DNA of 64,000 nucleotides from Paenibacillus tundrae (lineage in GTDB: Bacteria; Bacillota; Bacilli; Paenibacillales; Paenibacillaceae), in assembly GCF_030812775.1 (NCBI RefSeq), contig NZ_JAUSTI010000011.1:1-64000 (forward strand), read 5' to 3'. Below, one piece after another: positions 46,020 to 56,500 of this stretch; within the stretch, counting starts at the first letter, position 1; each line of letters starts with the position of its first letter. Position numbers and translations under genes: made by a program. The notes under the pieces were generated by a model that saw only the letters and a program-made list of their open reading frames with translations, did no database searches and was not told the origin of the DNA.

Positions 46020-46778
46020 ATGAGTCAGACCGGAACTATACCTACCGTTTCCATCTATGGTATTCCTTTTTCCAAATTGCCGATGAGCGAGACGGTAGAG
46101 GTTCTAAGGGAGGCGGTGCTGTCGAAGCAACCGCATCACGTAATTACAGCCAATCCAATCATGGTTATGGCGGCAATGGAAGATCCAGCCATCATGCGAG
46201 TGATGCAATCGGCTGAGATGGTCGTCCCAGACGGTACAGGCGTTGTATGGGCTGCAAATTATTGCGGAGATCCTGTAGCTGAGCGTGTTCCCGGATATGA
46301 ACTTTTACATGAATTGCTGCGCGTTGGAGAAAACTATCGTTGGGGTGTATATTTACTCGGCTCTACCCCTGAGGTGATTCAAGAAACGGCAGTTCGGTTA
46401 CAACAGCAGTATCCGGCGATTCGTATTGTAGGTTATCGTGACGGCTTCTTCGGTTCGGATGAAGATGAACAAGTCGTGGCTGCAATTCGTGAAACTGCTC
46501 CGGATCTATTGTTTGTTGCACGGGGTGCAGATACGCAAGAACCTTGGATTAACAAGCACAAGAACACACTCCAGATTCCGGTGATGATGGGTGTTGGAGG
46601 AAGCTTCGATGTCATATCAGGCAAAACGAAACGTGCGCCAAAACTGTTCCAGAAGTTAAGACTGGAATGGTTCTATCGCTTGCTTCGTGAGCCAAGTCGG
46701 GCTGGTCGCATGCTTGCGCTTCCGAAATTTGCACTTAAAGTCATAACGGACAAAGAAAACGTGACAAAAGCCCAATAA
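46020..46778 (+). CDS. tagA: WecG/TagA/CpsF-family glycosyltransferase
   Basis: 252 aa. Family landmarks are VITANPIMVMAA (about 41-52), VVPDGTGVVWAAN (about 70-82; Asp is the proposed base) and RVPGYELLHELL. TagA transfers ManNAc from UDP-ManNAc to undecaprenyl-PP-GlcNAc. The donor comes from MnaA (20637) and the acceptor from TagO (47173). ATG 46020 follows AAAGGGTGAGAAGATA. Confidence 0.94.
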   Translation: MSQTGTIPTVSIYGIPFSKLPMSETVEVLREAVLSKQPHHVITANPIMVMAAMEDPAIMRVMQSAEMVVPDGTGVVWAANYCGDPVAERVPGYELLHELLRVGENYRWGVYLLGSTPEVIQETAVRLQQQYPAIRIVGYRDGFFGSDEDEQVVAAIRETAPDLLFVARGADTQEPWINKHKNTLQIPVMMGVGGSFDVISGKTKRAPKLFQKLRLEWFYRLLREPSRAGRMLALPKFALKVITDKENVTKAQ

Positions 46779-46893
46779 ATATAGGCTAATACGAGAAAAA
46801 TGCGTGTTTTTGCTAAAAATTGAGGTTGGCGTTTCGTTGGGGTTCAGCGTATAATTCGTTCTGGATTACATGTGTGCCACTGAAATGAGTAAA

Positions 46894-47047
46894 ACGTTAC
46901 ACTTACCACTACAAGATCAAGGCAACCTTTCGATCGCCGTTATCTCCAGATTTCTTTTATCCCCTTATATAAGGGAGAAATCCGGTGATAAATGCGAACG
47001 CTTCGCTTCTCCAGGTTTTCCTTGCTCTTTCCGTTAACGTGTAACAG
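46894..47047 (-). repeat. repeat family A, copy A7
   Basis: Reverse orientation, between tagA and tagO. Outermost arms GTTACAC (46896-46902) and GTGTAAC (47039-47045); core arms TTATCTCCAGATTTC (46940-46954) and GAAATCCGGTGATAA (46977-46991). The complement carries AGAAGCGAAGCGTTCGC. Confidence 0.85.
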
Positions 47048-47172
47048 ATATTCATCATTAAACATGTCTAACAAGTAATTTTTTATATATAGAAAAGAGG
47101 AATCAAACCTCAAACAGAGATCAGGGGATTTAACATTATGCACGGCATTATAATTGGGGGTCGAATGTTCAA

Positions 47173-48300
47173 ATGGTAGCGATCTTTATCATTGGATTTA
47201 TCGTGTCAATGGGACTGGCTCTTGCCCTGACACCGCTTGTCAAAAAGTTCGCAGTACGTATTGGCGCAATGGATACGCCGAATGCACGTAAAGTGCACAC
47301 ACGGATTATGCCACGTCTAGGTGGACTCGGAATTTTCTTGGCTTTTGTTATTACAGTTGCAGCCTTGCTTCCTTTTGTGTCGGCATGGTTTACAACAAGA
47401 GATATGAGTTTTGTTAGTGCATTTCTAATCGGTGGTTCGATTATCGTGCTGATTGGTGCACTGGATGATCGATTTGAATTGTCAGCTAAAGTGAAGCTGC
47501 TTGGACAGATCGTTGCTGCTTCGGTAGTTGTATTTGGCTTCAATATTCGTGTAGACTTCGTTAACATTCCATTTCAGGATGCGTATTCTTCACTAGAGGC
47601 TTGGGTAGCGATTCCGCTGACCATCTTCTGGATTGTTGGGGTAACGAATGCGATTAACCTGATTGATGGCTTAGACGGTCTGGCAGCAGGTGTATCCGGT
47701 ATTGCCATTGGGACAATCGCCGTGATGTCCTTCTTGATGGGGAACATGATGATTGCCTTGATGTGTCTTGTGTTGCTCGGAAGTATTATCGGGTTCTTGT
47801 TCTTCAATTTCCATCCAGCGAAGATCTTCATGGGAGATACCGGGTCACTATTCCTAGGGTTCTCACTGGCGATGTTGTCTATGCTGGGGTTCAAGCAAAT
47901 TGCAGTCGTGTCCTTCATTACGCCGCTGATCATCATCGGTGTGCCTCTCTCGGATACCTTCTTCGCGATCATTCGTCGTGCGGTACAACGGAAGCCGATT
48001 TTCTCACCGGATAAAGGTCACTTGCATCACTGCTTACGTGAGCTTGGATTCAGCCACCGCCAGACGGTGCTGATCATCTACGGTATTGCTGCATTCTTCG
48101 GTGTGCTTGCGATTATCCAATCGTCTGCTGCCATGTTCGAAGCCAACTGGGTTACGTTCGTCGTGATCTGTATCATGATGTTCTTCTTACAAGTCGGCGC
48201 AGAGGTCATTGGCTTAGTCAGCAAAACAAGAAGACCGGTTATTAATTTCCTGATGCGCATGCGCGTCAAACTAAGTCCAGAGACTCGCTCGAAATCATAA
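47173..48300 (+). CDS. tagO: undecaprenyl-phosphate GlcNAc-1-phosphate transferase (TagO/WecA family)
   Basis: 375 aa with ~11 transmembrane helices. Active-site motifs are GALDDRFEL (about 96-104, DD pair), NLIDGLDGLAAG (about 161-172), FMGDTGSLFLG (about 218-228) and KGHLHHCL (about 278-285). It starts the wall-polymer linkage unit by moving GlcNAc-1-P to undecaprenyl phosphate. ATG 47173 follows TTGGGGGTCGAATGTTCAA (a long gap). It is separated from tagA by repeat A7. Confidence 0.94.
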   Translation: MVAIFIIGFIVSMGLALALTPLVKKFAVRIGAMDTPNARKVHTRIMPRLGGLGIFLAFVITVAALLPFVSAWFTTRDMSFVSAFLIGGSIIVLIGALDDRFELSAKVKLLGQIVAASVVVFGFNIRVDFVNIPFQDAYSSLEAWVAIPLTIFWIVGVTNAINLIDGLDGLAAGVSGIAIGTIAVMSFLMGNMMIALMCLVLLGSIIGFLFFNFHPAKIFMGDTGSLFLGFSLAMLSMLGFKQIAVVSFITPLIIIGVPLSDTFFAIIRRAVQRKPIFSPDKGHLHHCLRELGFSHRQTVLIIYGIAAFFGVLAIIQSSAAMFEANWVTFVVICIMMFFLQVGAEVIGLVSKTRRPVINFLMRMRVKLSPETRSKS

Positions 48301-48346
48301 CATAATAAACGATATGCCTAACGCTATATATACCATTTTCAAGCCC

Positions 48347-48377
48347 CAAGCCTTATTCCTCGTGGATAAGGTTTTTT
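48347..48377 (+). terminator. terminator of tagO
   Basis: CCTTATTCC-TCGT-GGATAAGG followed by TTTTTT. Confidence 0.9.
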
Positions 48378-48465
48378 GTTTTTTTTGCTGTTTTTACTAA
48401 ATAATTGGAACCTTCTGACCGATATATAACACTAACTGACTTAAAAGAAGGAGAGATGATACTTA

Positions 48466-51400
48466 ATGCAACAGAAAAAACGGCCATTAGTATGGGTCAT
48501 GTTGGTCGCCATGGTATTCTCATTGTTCCCACAAGGACTGTTCGGTGGATTCGTTGCTTCCGCAGCGGATGATCCTGCTTCAACTGGGCCGAGTACAGCC
48601 TCTTATTTCATACCGGATTTGAAAACCTTGCGAGAGACATCTGATCTTTCAATTGATTCTACGATTGCGGGCAAGACGTTTCTTACCAGAGATAAAGCCT
48701 ATGTAACCAAAGATTCGAAAATTACGGTTACGGGTACATTCTCGGGAGTTAGCACGGACAACTTGAAAGCTTCTGTAGAACAGCTAACTTTATCTAGTAA
48801 CAACACTAAATGGACAGTGGATGCAGGAAGAACGAGAACAGGGAGTATCCTAGCTGATGCGGGTTCTCAAGCGGCTCCTAAGTTTACAGCTACATTAGAT
48901 CTATATCCTGGATTTAACCGGGTTACCCTAACTGGAAGTGGATTAAATAATGTTGAACGGTCTAACACATTTTATATTTTATATGAGGAAACTCCGTTAA
49001 TTGAAAAGTTGACTGTAACAACAGATTTCACCACAGGGAATGGGCAAGAATTTAACCTAAATGGTGTATCAGAGACGGTAGTAGACACAAAAGATGTTAC
49101 TTTTGGTTTAACACTTCAAAATGCAAATAAGGTATCTCTTTCTATTAATGGTGGGGCAAAAGTAGATGCTTTTCCTACACAAAACAGTGAGATTAGTCAG
49201 AAGTTCTTTACTCCACCATTAGCACTTGCAAGTGGTAAAAACAAAGTTGTGTTTGACATTGTTGGTCCGTCAAGTTCAATGACTGTCGAAAGAACGTTAT
49301 ATTACTTTGACAAGAACCAGTCATTTGCAGACCTACAGATTACTATTGGTGGAAGTGCTGGAGAGAAGAAGTCTGTTCTTAATAACAAAGCTAACTTCTC
49401 AACACCAGGAACAACAGCTAAACTGTCTGGTCAAATCATAGTGCCTTACTCTACAACTCCATTTGATGGTGCAACAGGTATCGAAGTGAATGATAATGTC
49501 TATCCTGTACAAGTTGACGCCACTAAAGAAATTCTTATTACTGGGGCTAACGGGGTTGACTATCAGTACCGGATGATAACCTTCGAGGGTGTTGGTGAAT
49601 ATACTCTTGCAGCTACAGGTGGCACAGTTAACAAGAACCAACCGATTAAAGTTGTTGCAAAGTATGGATCATTCAATACGGGCTACACAGGTGAGTTTAC
49701 ATATTCACCAGACAGTAGAGATATCACGAATATTTACTATTTACCTGGTTATACAAGTGGGCCGGTGGATTCAAAAGTTCTTTTGAACAAAACCGATTAT
49801 ACGAAGGTTTCAGAAAATACGTTTTACATCTTGGTTGAGTCAACTCAAACAATCAAGGGTGAAGACATTAATGGTAAGTATCTGCCTTCATTGACATCAG
49901 CCCTTGATATAGATAAGGTGGACTCCAGTGATGCAGGTCTCAAAGATACTCAACAAATCTATAAGGTTAACAAAATGTCAGGTGGACAGCAGAAGATTAG
50001 TTTCTTTTATGGAGATGCAACCAAAGCACCTGAATTGCCTTTCGTAGGATGGGTAAGTTTTGCATCAAGCAGCTCGATCTATATTGAAAACCTTCAAGAC
50101 GGACAGACATTCACATTCAATTCAGGCAATAACTCTGCCAAGTTAGAAGTGATTGGTAAATACCTTGATTTCCGCAACGTGAATAATAGTACTGGTCCAG
50201 CAACTGGTTTCAAATCGGAACTACAAGTAAATGGTAAGGTTGAAAAACCTACGACAGGGTTCCCATCTTCAGGTGGTAATAACTTCGAGTTCGATCTAGG
50301 GATTACAAAAGATGGCCCTCTAGGCTATGGACAGAATATCATTCGTATTACGGCTACAGATGAGGATGAGAAGGGTGCGCCAGTAATTATTACGAGAACA
50401 ATTACGGTGTATATCATTGATGAGAATGTATCTACTATTGATTCATTTATGCCTACGGCAGTACCCAAATCTTCTAATGCACGTGCACCATTTTATGAGA
50501 AGGAAATAACCAGCTATACTCCCGAAGAGATGAGTAACATCTTTGCAGTAACAACTGATTTTGCGTTCAAAGAGAATAAATACGTAACAAGTGAGGACAC
50601 CTATGATCTTGTGTTCCGAGGTGGAGGCGCACAGATTGCGAATGTTTATTTCGGATCTGAATTGATTTTCCGTCATGATCAGACGAGCACATTGACACTT
50701 GATTTAGATAAAGAAGGGCCAGCACCACATTCGAAGAAGTATGATTTCGCAGGAACGGAGAAACAGTTCATAGCTCGTATCAAAAACCTGAAATTTGATT
50801 CACCAGGAACTCAGGTATATACACTTGAGTTAATCAACAGCACTGGTGCAAGAACAACACAAAGGCTCGAAATTGTACGTGAACCATCTTCATTCCGTAT
50901 TGTCGCTCCACAGCCGACAGTTGGGGATAAAATTGTTGTCAACAAAAACTATATCCGATTCGATATCGAAGCGGAGGGTGCATCCCGAGTATTAATTGAC
51001 AAGAATGTGGCAACAAAACGTACAGATATGAACAATCGATATATCTATGATTACGTTGGCTTGAAACCAGATAAAGATAATAAGATCAAAATTTCTATTG
51101 AACGAGATGGTAGTACAATTAATGAAACCATTAATGTATTCTACACAGGCGCAGTAACCGTAGATAGTCAGTTTATGGCTCCTAAAGTAGCTAACAAGTA
51201 CACCGTGTTTAATAAGGAATTAACGTTATCTTTCCCTAAGGGCACAATCCTTCAAGCGAAAGTGGATGGAGGCACCAAGTTCTACCCTGATAATAAAATT
51301 CTATTTGGTATTGCTGATCCACTAAACGGTGTACTAGAGCGTAAGAATGACTACGGAAATGTAATGAATATTGACCGTGACATGAGAACCGTTCGTGGAG

Positions 51401-52428
51401 AGAGTGCCATTGCCCTGCGCGAAGATTTGATTAGTGCATTTAGTTCAACCAATAATACAGGGAACTTTACGTTGATCTCGGATGTATATTGGATTAATGG
51501 TGGTCTTGGTGAGCTAAATAATCTACCTTATACAGATGGAATACCACCATACTCAATTTATGGTTATTATCCTGAATATCCAACTTCAAGAATTCTCACT
51601 CCATCACAACGAGGGAGTCTGACGCTGAAATATGATCCAAGTATTGTTGATGAAGTTGGTTCAACGATTACAGTATTCCGCTATACAGATGTAACCGACC
51701 AGAAACAATGGATACCAATCGGTGGAGTTGTTGACACTAAAGCACACACGATTACTGTACCTTTTGATGAATTTGGTTATTATAAAGTCATGAAGCAAAG
51801 TAGAAGCTTCCAAGATGTAACTAACCACCCTTGGGCTCGTAATATGCTGAATGCTCTGTATTCCAAAGGCATCATGAAAGCCCTACGTACAGGTGAGTTT
51901 GGTGCAGATGATCAAACCACACGTGGAGAATTTGCCACATTGCTGGTCAAAGGTCTGAACATCCCACTGAATTATGACGAAAATAAACAAACGTTTATTG
52001 ATGTATCAAAAAGAGCAGAGAAGAACTCTTGGAGCTTTGCTGCCATTGAGACAGCGGCTCGTGCGGGTATTGTAACAGGATTAAGTGATGGATACTTTGG
52101 AGTGGAAGATCGGATTACACGCGAGCAGGCGGCTGTAATGATTGCGAGAGCAATGAGTAGCAAGCTTGCGATCAACGATAGCAAACTTGCATCTGCTCTT
52201 GCTAAGTCGTTCCAGGATTCCGGTTCTATTGAGTACTATGCTCGTCCAGCAGTACAAGCTGTAACCAAAGCTAAAATTATGGAGGGTAGTCCTGTAACAG
52301 TAACGGGTTCTACTAAGCAGCAATTCCAGTTCAATCCAAAGGGTAATCTGACACGTGCAGAGGCTGCTAAAATTGCAGTAGAATTACTGAAAAAGAGCAC
52401 AAAGTTATTCCCTAAAAACTTGAGTTAA
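48466..52428 (+). CDS. large S-layer-type protein with three C-terminal SLH domains
   Basis: 1320 aa. Signal peptide of about 33 residues (MQQKKRPLVWVMLVAMVFSL..., cleavage after ASA). Residues ~35-1100 are beta-rich, with recurring Ig-like units (for example ITRTITVYIIDENVSTI). Three SLH domains fill about 1115-1320, each with the ligand motif: TRGE, TREQ and TRAE. SLH domains bind pyruvylated wall polymer made by the CsaB/TagA/TagO operon just upstream. ATG 48466 follows AAGAAGGAGAGATGATACTTA. The protein is exported and wall-anchored; whether it is the main lattice protein is unknown. Confidence 0.93.
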   Translation: MQQKKRPLVWVMLVAMVFSLFPQGLFGGFVASAADDPASTGPSTASYFIPDLKTLRETSDLSIDSTIAGKTFLTRDKAYVTKDSKITVTGTFSGVSTDNLKASVEQLTLSSNNTKWTVDAGRTRTGSILADAGSQAAPKFTATLDLYPGFNRVTLTGSGLNNVERSNTFYILYEETPLIEKLTVTTDFTTGNGQEFNLNGVSETVVDTKDVTFGLTLQNANKVSLSINGGAKVDAFPTQNSEISQKFFTPPLALASGKNKVVFDIVGPSSSMTVERTLYYFDKNQSFADLQITIGGSAGEKKSVLNNKANFSTPGTTAKLSGQIIVPYSTTPFDGATGIEVNDNVYPVQVDATKEILITGANGVDYQYRMITFEGVGEYTLAATGGTVNKNQPIKVVAKYGSFNTGYTGEFTYSPDSRDITNIYYLPGYTSGPVDSKVLLNKTDYTKVSENTFYILVESTQTIKGEDINGKYLPSLTSALDIDKVDSSDAGLKDTQQIYKVNKMSGGQQKISFFYGDATKAPELPFVGWVSFASSSSIYIENLQDGQTFTFNSGNNSAKLEVIGKYLDFRNVNNSTGPATGFKSELQVNGKVEKPTTGFPSSGGNNFEFDLGITKDGPLGYGQNIIRITATDEDEKGAPVIITRTITVYIIDENVSTIDSFMPTAVPKSSNARAPFYEKEITSYTPEEMSNIFAVTTDFAFKENKYVTSEDTYDLVFRGGGAQIANVYFGSELIFRHDQTSTLTLDLDKEGPAPHSKKYDFAGTEKQFIARIKNLKFDSPGTQVYTLELINSTGARTTQRLEIVREPSSFRIVAPQPTVGDKIVVNKNYIRFDIEAEGASRVLIDKNVATKRTDMNNRYIYDYVGLKPDKDNKIKISIERDGSTINETINVFYTGAVTVDSQFMAPKVANKYTVFNKELTLSFPKGTILQAKVDGGTKFYPDNKILFGIADPLNGVLERKNDYGNVMNIDRDMRTVRGESAIALREDLISAFSSTNNTGNFTLISDVYWINGGLGELNNLPYTDGIPPYSIYGYYPEYPTSRILTPSQRGSLTLKYDPSIVDEVGSTITVFRYTDVTDQKQWIPIGGVVDTKAHTITVPFDEFGYYKVMKQSRSFQDVTNHPWARNMLNALYSKGIMKALRTGEFGADDQTTRGEFATLLVKGLNIPLNYDENKQTFIDVSKRAEKNSWSFAAIETAARAGIVTGLSDGYFGVEDRITREQAAVMIARAMSSKLAINDSKLASALAKSFQDSGSIEYYARPAVQAVTKAKIMEGSPVTVTGSTKQQFQFNPKGNLTRAEAAKIAVELLKKSTKLFPKNLS

Positions 52429-52457
52429 TTCGGATAAGATATCAATGTATGTAGGAA

Positions 52458-52493
52458 GGACCTGTCCCTTACACTAAAGGGATAGGTCTTTTT
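52458..52493 (+). terminator. terminator of the first SLH protein gene
   Basis: GACCTGTCCCTT pairs with AAAGGGATAGGTC, followed by TTTTT. Confidence 0.9.
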
Positions 52494-52632
52494 ATGACTG
52501 TTCATCATTCTGTAAAGAACACTTTTATAATAGAAGAAACAGATTTATTACCAATAACTAATTTTGTAATTTGCTAGAGTTTAAGATACAATAACGGTAA
52601 ATACACAATGATCTAGAGGGTGAAGTTAGCTA

Positions 52633-52974
52633 ATGAAACCGATTTATTCAAAAGCTCAGTTGGGCTACATGAAGGCAAAGACACAGTTCGAGAAGCAGGC
52701 AGTCATTCTGGAGAAAAAGTTGGAAGATACACGTAAGACACAAGAGATCTCTCAGGAAGTCATGGAAGGACTTGTACAGTCTACTGGATTCCATGATGCA
52801 TACAATAATTTGGTCTTGGCTGAGAATGAACTAATTGAATGGTCTCATACAACAATGAAGCATGAGAAAACATATCGTGAGAACAGACTTCCGATCGATG
52901 ATATGTATCTGAGATTGAATAGTGATCCACAAATGCGTGCCCAAATTATTGAACTTGCGATGAAAATTCGCTAA
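52633..52974 (+). CDS. conserved-looking small cytoplasmic protein, unknown
   Basis: 113 aa. Almost all helical, with coiled-coil potential at residues 10-45 (YMKAKTQFEKQAVILEKKLE) and no signal peptide or membrane helix. ATG 52633 follows AGAGGGTGAAGTTAGCTA. Flanked by terminators, so a single-gene unit. TTTGTA-N18-TACAAT (52563-52592) may be its promoter. No family recognised; the position between two large surface-protein genes may be coincidental. Confidence 0.7.
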   Translation: MKPIYSKAQLGYMKAKTQFEKQAVILEKKLEDTRKTQEISQEVMEGLVQSTGFHDAYNNLVLAENELIEWSHTTMKHEKTYRENRLPIDDMYLRLNSDPQMRAQIIELAMKIR

Positions 52975-52996
52975 CCAATATAGCCAAGATAGCGCA

Positions 52997-53034
52997 AAAG
53001 CATCCTCAAGAGGCTTCACGAGGATGCTTTTTTT
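52997..53034 (+). terminator. terminator after the small helical protein
   Basis: AAAGCATCCTC (52997-53007) pairs with GAGGATGCTTT (53020-53030), then T7. Confidence 0.95.
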
Positions 53035-53334
53035 ATTTTTAAATTTGAGAAAAATGTCGGTTCACGGATAAAAATGGAGGGTATATTTAAACGTTAGCAT
53101 TTGAGTGCAAACAAATACTAAGTGTTGGAAATGCTGATGTATCAATGGTTTGTGAAGGTTTTGAATTCTAAGAAGACCCGCACGGTAACAGTACATAAAT
53201 AAATTCAAAACTTTTTTTGTGGAATCCGCAACTTTTCGAAATCTATTGCGTTTAAGATGTAGAGTCAAAAACATTGGGGAACTTACCAAGAATGACCTCG
53301 TGAAGAATCTTGTCTATTTATTAGAAAAAATTGC

Positions 53335-53363
53335 TTTACGACTCGCAAGACCCATTGTATAAT
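53335..53363 (+). promoter_or_regulatory. promoter of the second SLH protein gene
   Basis: TTTACG (53335-53340), 17 bp, perfect TATAAT (53358-53363). The leader of about 200 nt contains CTGTGA-TAGC-TCACAG (53432-53447) and two SD/start pairs. Bases 53036-53334 hold no gene or recognised signal. Confidence 0.65.
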
Positions 53364-53572
53364 ACGTAGGTAGGATTAGGAAACTACTCTATTTATGTAT
53401 GATTCTGCTTTACGAACTAGTTTACAAGTTTCTGTGATAGCTCACAGACATCATTTATATTAACTTGCTCAGAACTCTGGAAAGGGGGTGCCACAATAGA
53501 ATGAGAAATACGAGCAACCCTATTAAAGAAAATTCCAATGTTATGAACACCCAAGGAGGAGAAAAAAAGGTT

Positions 53573-56500
53573 ATGAAGAAAATTTTATCCGTCGCTTTGT
53601 CTACAGCAATGGCATTCTCAATGTTTGCATCTGTAGCATTCGGTGATACAGCAGTTTCACCACAACAGAAGTTTGATGCATTGAAAGCAAAAGGTATCTT
53701 CAATGGTTATCCAGATGGTACAGCAGGTCTTGAAAAAGACATGACTCGCGCTGAGTTCGCTAAAGTCATCACTAAATTGCTCGGCCTGAAAGAAATCACT
53801 GGTCAATTGTCTTACACAGACAAAAACTACACAGCTAAGAACTGGGCTGTACCTTACATTGAAGCAGTAACTGCTGCAGGTATCATGGAAGGTAAAAACG
53901 TTGAGAAGAAAATCTTCGACTTCAACGGCAAAGTGACTGTGTCCGAGATGGCTACAATCCTTACTCGTGCACTTGATCTTGAAATCCCAGCTGAAACTAA
54001 CAACAATGCTCCTGAGTGGGCTAAAGGTTACGTTCAAGCAGCAATCAACGCTGGATTCTTGGATGCTAACGCTAACTTCGCAGGTAACGCTTCCCGTGAA
54101 TTGCTTGTAGGCGCAGCTTACGTAATTGACGAAGCTCAAAACCTGAAAGTATCTTCTTACACAGTATCTGAAGCTGGTAAAGTAGTTGAGTTCAAAATCA
54201 GCGACGGCGAAACTGTAAAAGTAACTTTGGATAAAGCTCTTGAAGCTAACAAAGAAACTGAAGTGAAATTCACTTACAAAGATAAAGAGTTCACTGAGAA
54301 AGTTACTTATGTAGTAACTACTGCTACTAAAGTAGAAAAAGTATCTGCAGCTAACCTGAAAGAAGTAACTGTTAACTTCGATGGTACTGTTGACGAGGAT
54401 ACTGCTACAGACATCTCTAACTACTCTTTGAAATCAGGCAAAGCGATCGAAAGTGCTACATTGTCTGAAGATAAGAAATCAGTTACAGTTGAATTGGTTG
54501 GTACATTGAACAACAATAAAGTTGACTTCTTGAATGTATCTAACGTTAAAGCTGGTAATGTTGTAGTAAGTGCAAAAGATGTTGAATTCTCAATTTCGGA
54601 CAATGAGCTTCCTGAAGTAGAATCAGTTAAATCTTTGGGTACTAAATCCGTTAAAGTAGTATTCAGTGAGCCAGTACAATTGCCAGCACAAGGTAACTTC
54701 GAACTTGATGGCAAAGCATACTTTGGTAAAATCACTCAACCTACTTTGAGAACAGTTGTGTTGACACCTTACAGCACTTCAGCTCTTACTGTTGGAGATC
54801 ACAAACTGACTGTAGTTGGCGTTAAAGACTATGCTGGTTTTGTATCCCTGACTTCTTCACATGACATCACAGTTGTTGAAGATAAAGAAGCTCCAACAAT
54901 TACTGCAGCAACTGCAACTTTGGAAAGTGTAACTCTTACATTCTCTGAAGAAGTTGATCCAGAAACGCTTGATTCAGGTAATGTTTACTGGAAATCCGGT
55001 ACTGACAAAATCAAAGCTACTGGAACTCCAAAAGCATTGGCTGACAACAAATACAAATTCACTTTTGACAAAGCAAACGCTCTGCCAACAGGTGCTGTAT
55101 TGATCTATGTTGAAGGAGTAAAAGATTACTCTGGAAATCAAATTGCTAAGGACACTTCAGTTACAGTTAACGCTGAAATTGACCAAACTCGTCCTGAAGT
55201 AAGAAAAGCAGAAGCACTTAATGCAAGACAAATTCAAGTTACATTCTCTAAAACACTCCTTCTTGATTCTGTTAAAGAAGTGAAAAACTACAATGTAACT
55301 GATAAAGATGGAAAAGTTGTTGCTGTTAAAGACGCTAATCTATCTGGAAAAGACAACAATGTGATTACAATTGATTTGTATACTGATTTGTCCACAGGTG
55401 ATAACACAGTAACAATCAAAAACATCAAAGACAACACAAGACTTGGCAACACAATGCTTGATTACAGTGGTAAAGTGAGCAAGGCTGATGTAACGACTCC
55501 TAAATTGGATTCTAAATTGGTTAGCCTTACTAACAAAACTGTAATTGTAGGCTTTGATAAGAAAATGGATCCAGCAACGCTTGCTGATTACTCTAACTAT
55601 CATGTCCAAATTAACGGAGAAAGAGTTACATTGACTCCTGAATTGGCTGACATCACTGTACTGAATGACAGCAAAGCTGTTTCTATCAAATTCGTTGAAA
55701 CTTACAAAAATCAATCTGTTGTATTCGCAGCTGGTGACTCTACTACACAAAGAAATGTACAAAGCTTGTTTGTTCTTGGTGTGAAAGATACTGCTGGCAA
55801 CTTGTTGAAACAATTTGTTGATAACAGTGGATTGAATGTAATTCCAACAACTGCTGATATCACTGTTGGATTGGCTACTTATGATACAGATTATGACGCT
55901 AATAAAAAAGCAGCTTTGACAGCTCAAAACACAATTCAAGTTAAGCTTTCTTCAAGCGTAACATCTGCTCCTAAAAATGCATTTTCAGTAAAATCCACTG
56001 TTGGTGGTGTAACTACTGATGTGGCTATTAAGGAAGTAGTACTTGATGGAACTTCTGTTGTGAAACTGGTTCTGGACAAAGACTATGGTACTGATGCAAG
56101 CACATTGAACGTAACAGTAGATGTTAACAGACTTGTTACATTGGCTGGTACTACTACAAGTGCTCCACAACAATCAACTGCTGTATTGGATAAAGTTGCT
56201 CCGGTTGTTAAACCTAATGTGACTGGTTACCAAAACTTGCAAGTAACAGGTACTAACATCAAAGTTGATTTCTCTGAGGTAATCAAATTAGATGCTGCTG
56301 CCAACGAAACTCTACTTGCTAAAGACTTTGAAGTTGTTCGTTACTTCGATAACAAGAAATTGGTTGCAGGTAATGACTATACAGTAGAAGTAGGAACTGA
56401 TTTCGTAACTATTAAACTTACTGATGCAGCAAGCAGAACTGTTGATACTAAGTATACTGTGAACTTTACAGGATCTAAGTACCTGACAGACGACACTGAT

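Noticed and set aside
53432..53447. CRP-like operator (TGTGA-N4-TCACA) in the S-layer leader
   Set aside because: The inverted repeat is real, but its spacer is shorter than the CRP consensus, cAMP-CRP control is not a Bacillales mechanism, and the site is downstream of the promoter; it is treated as a leader hairpin.
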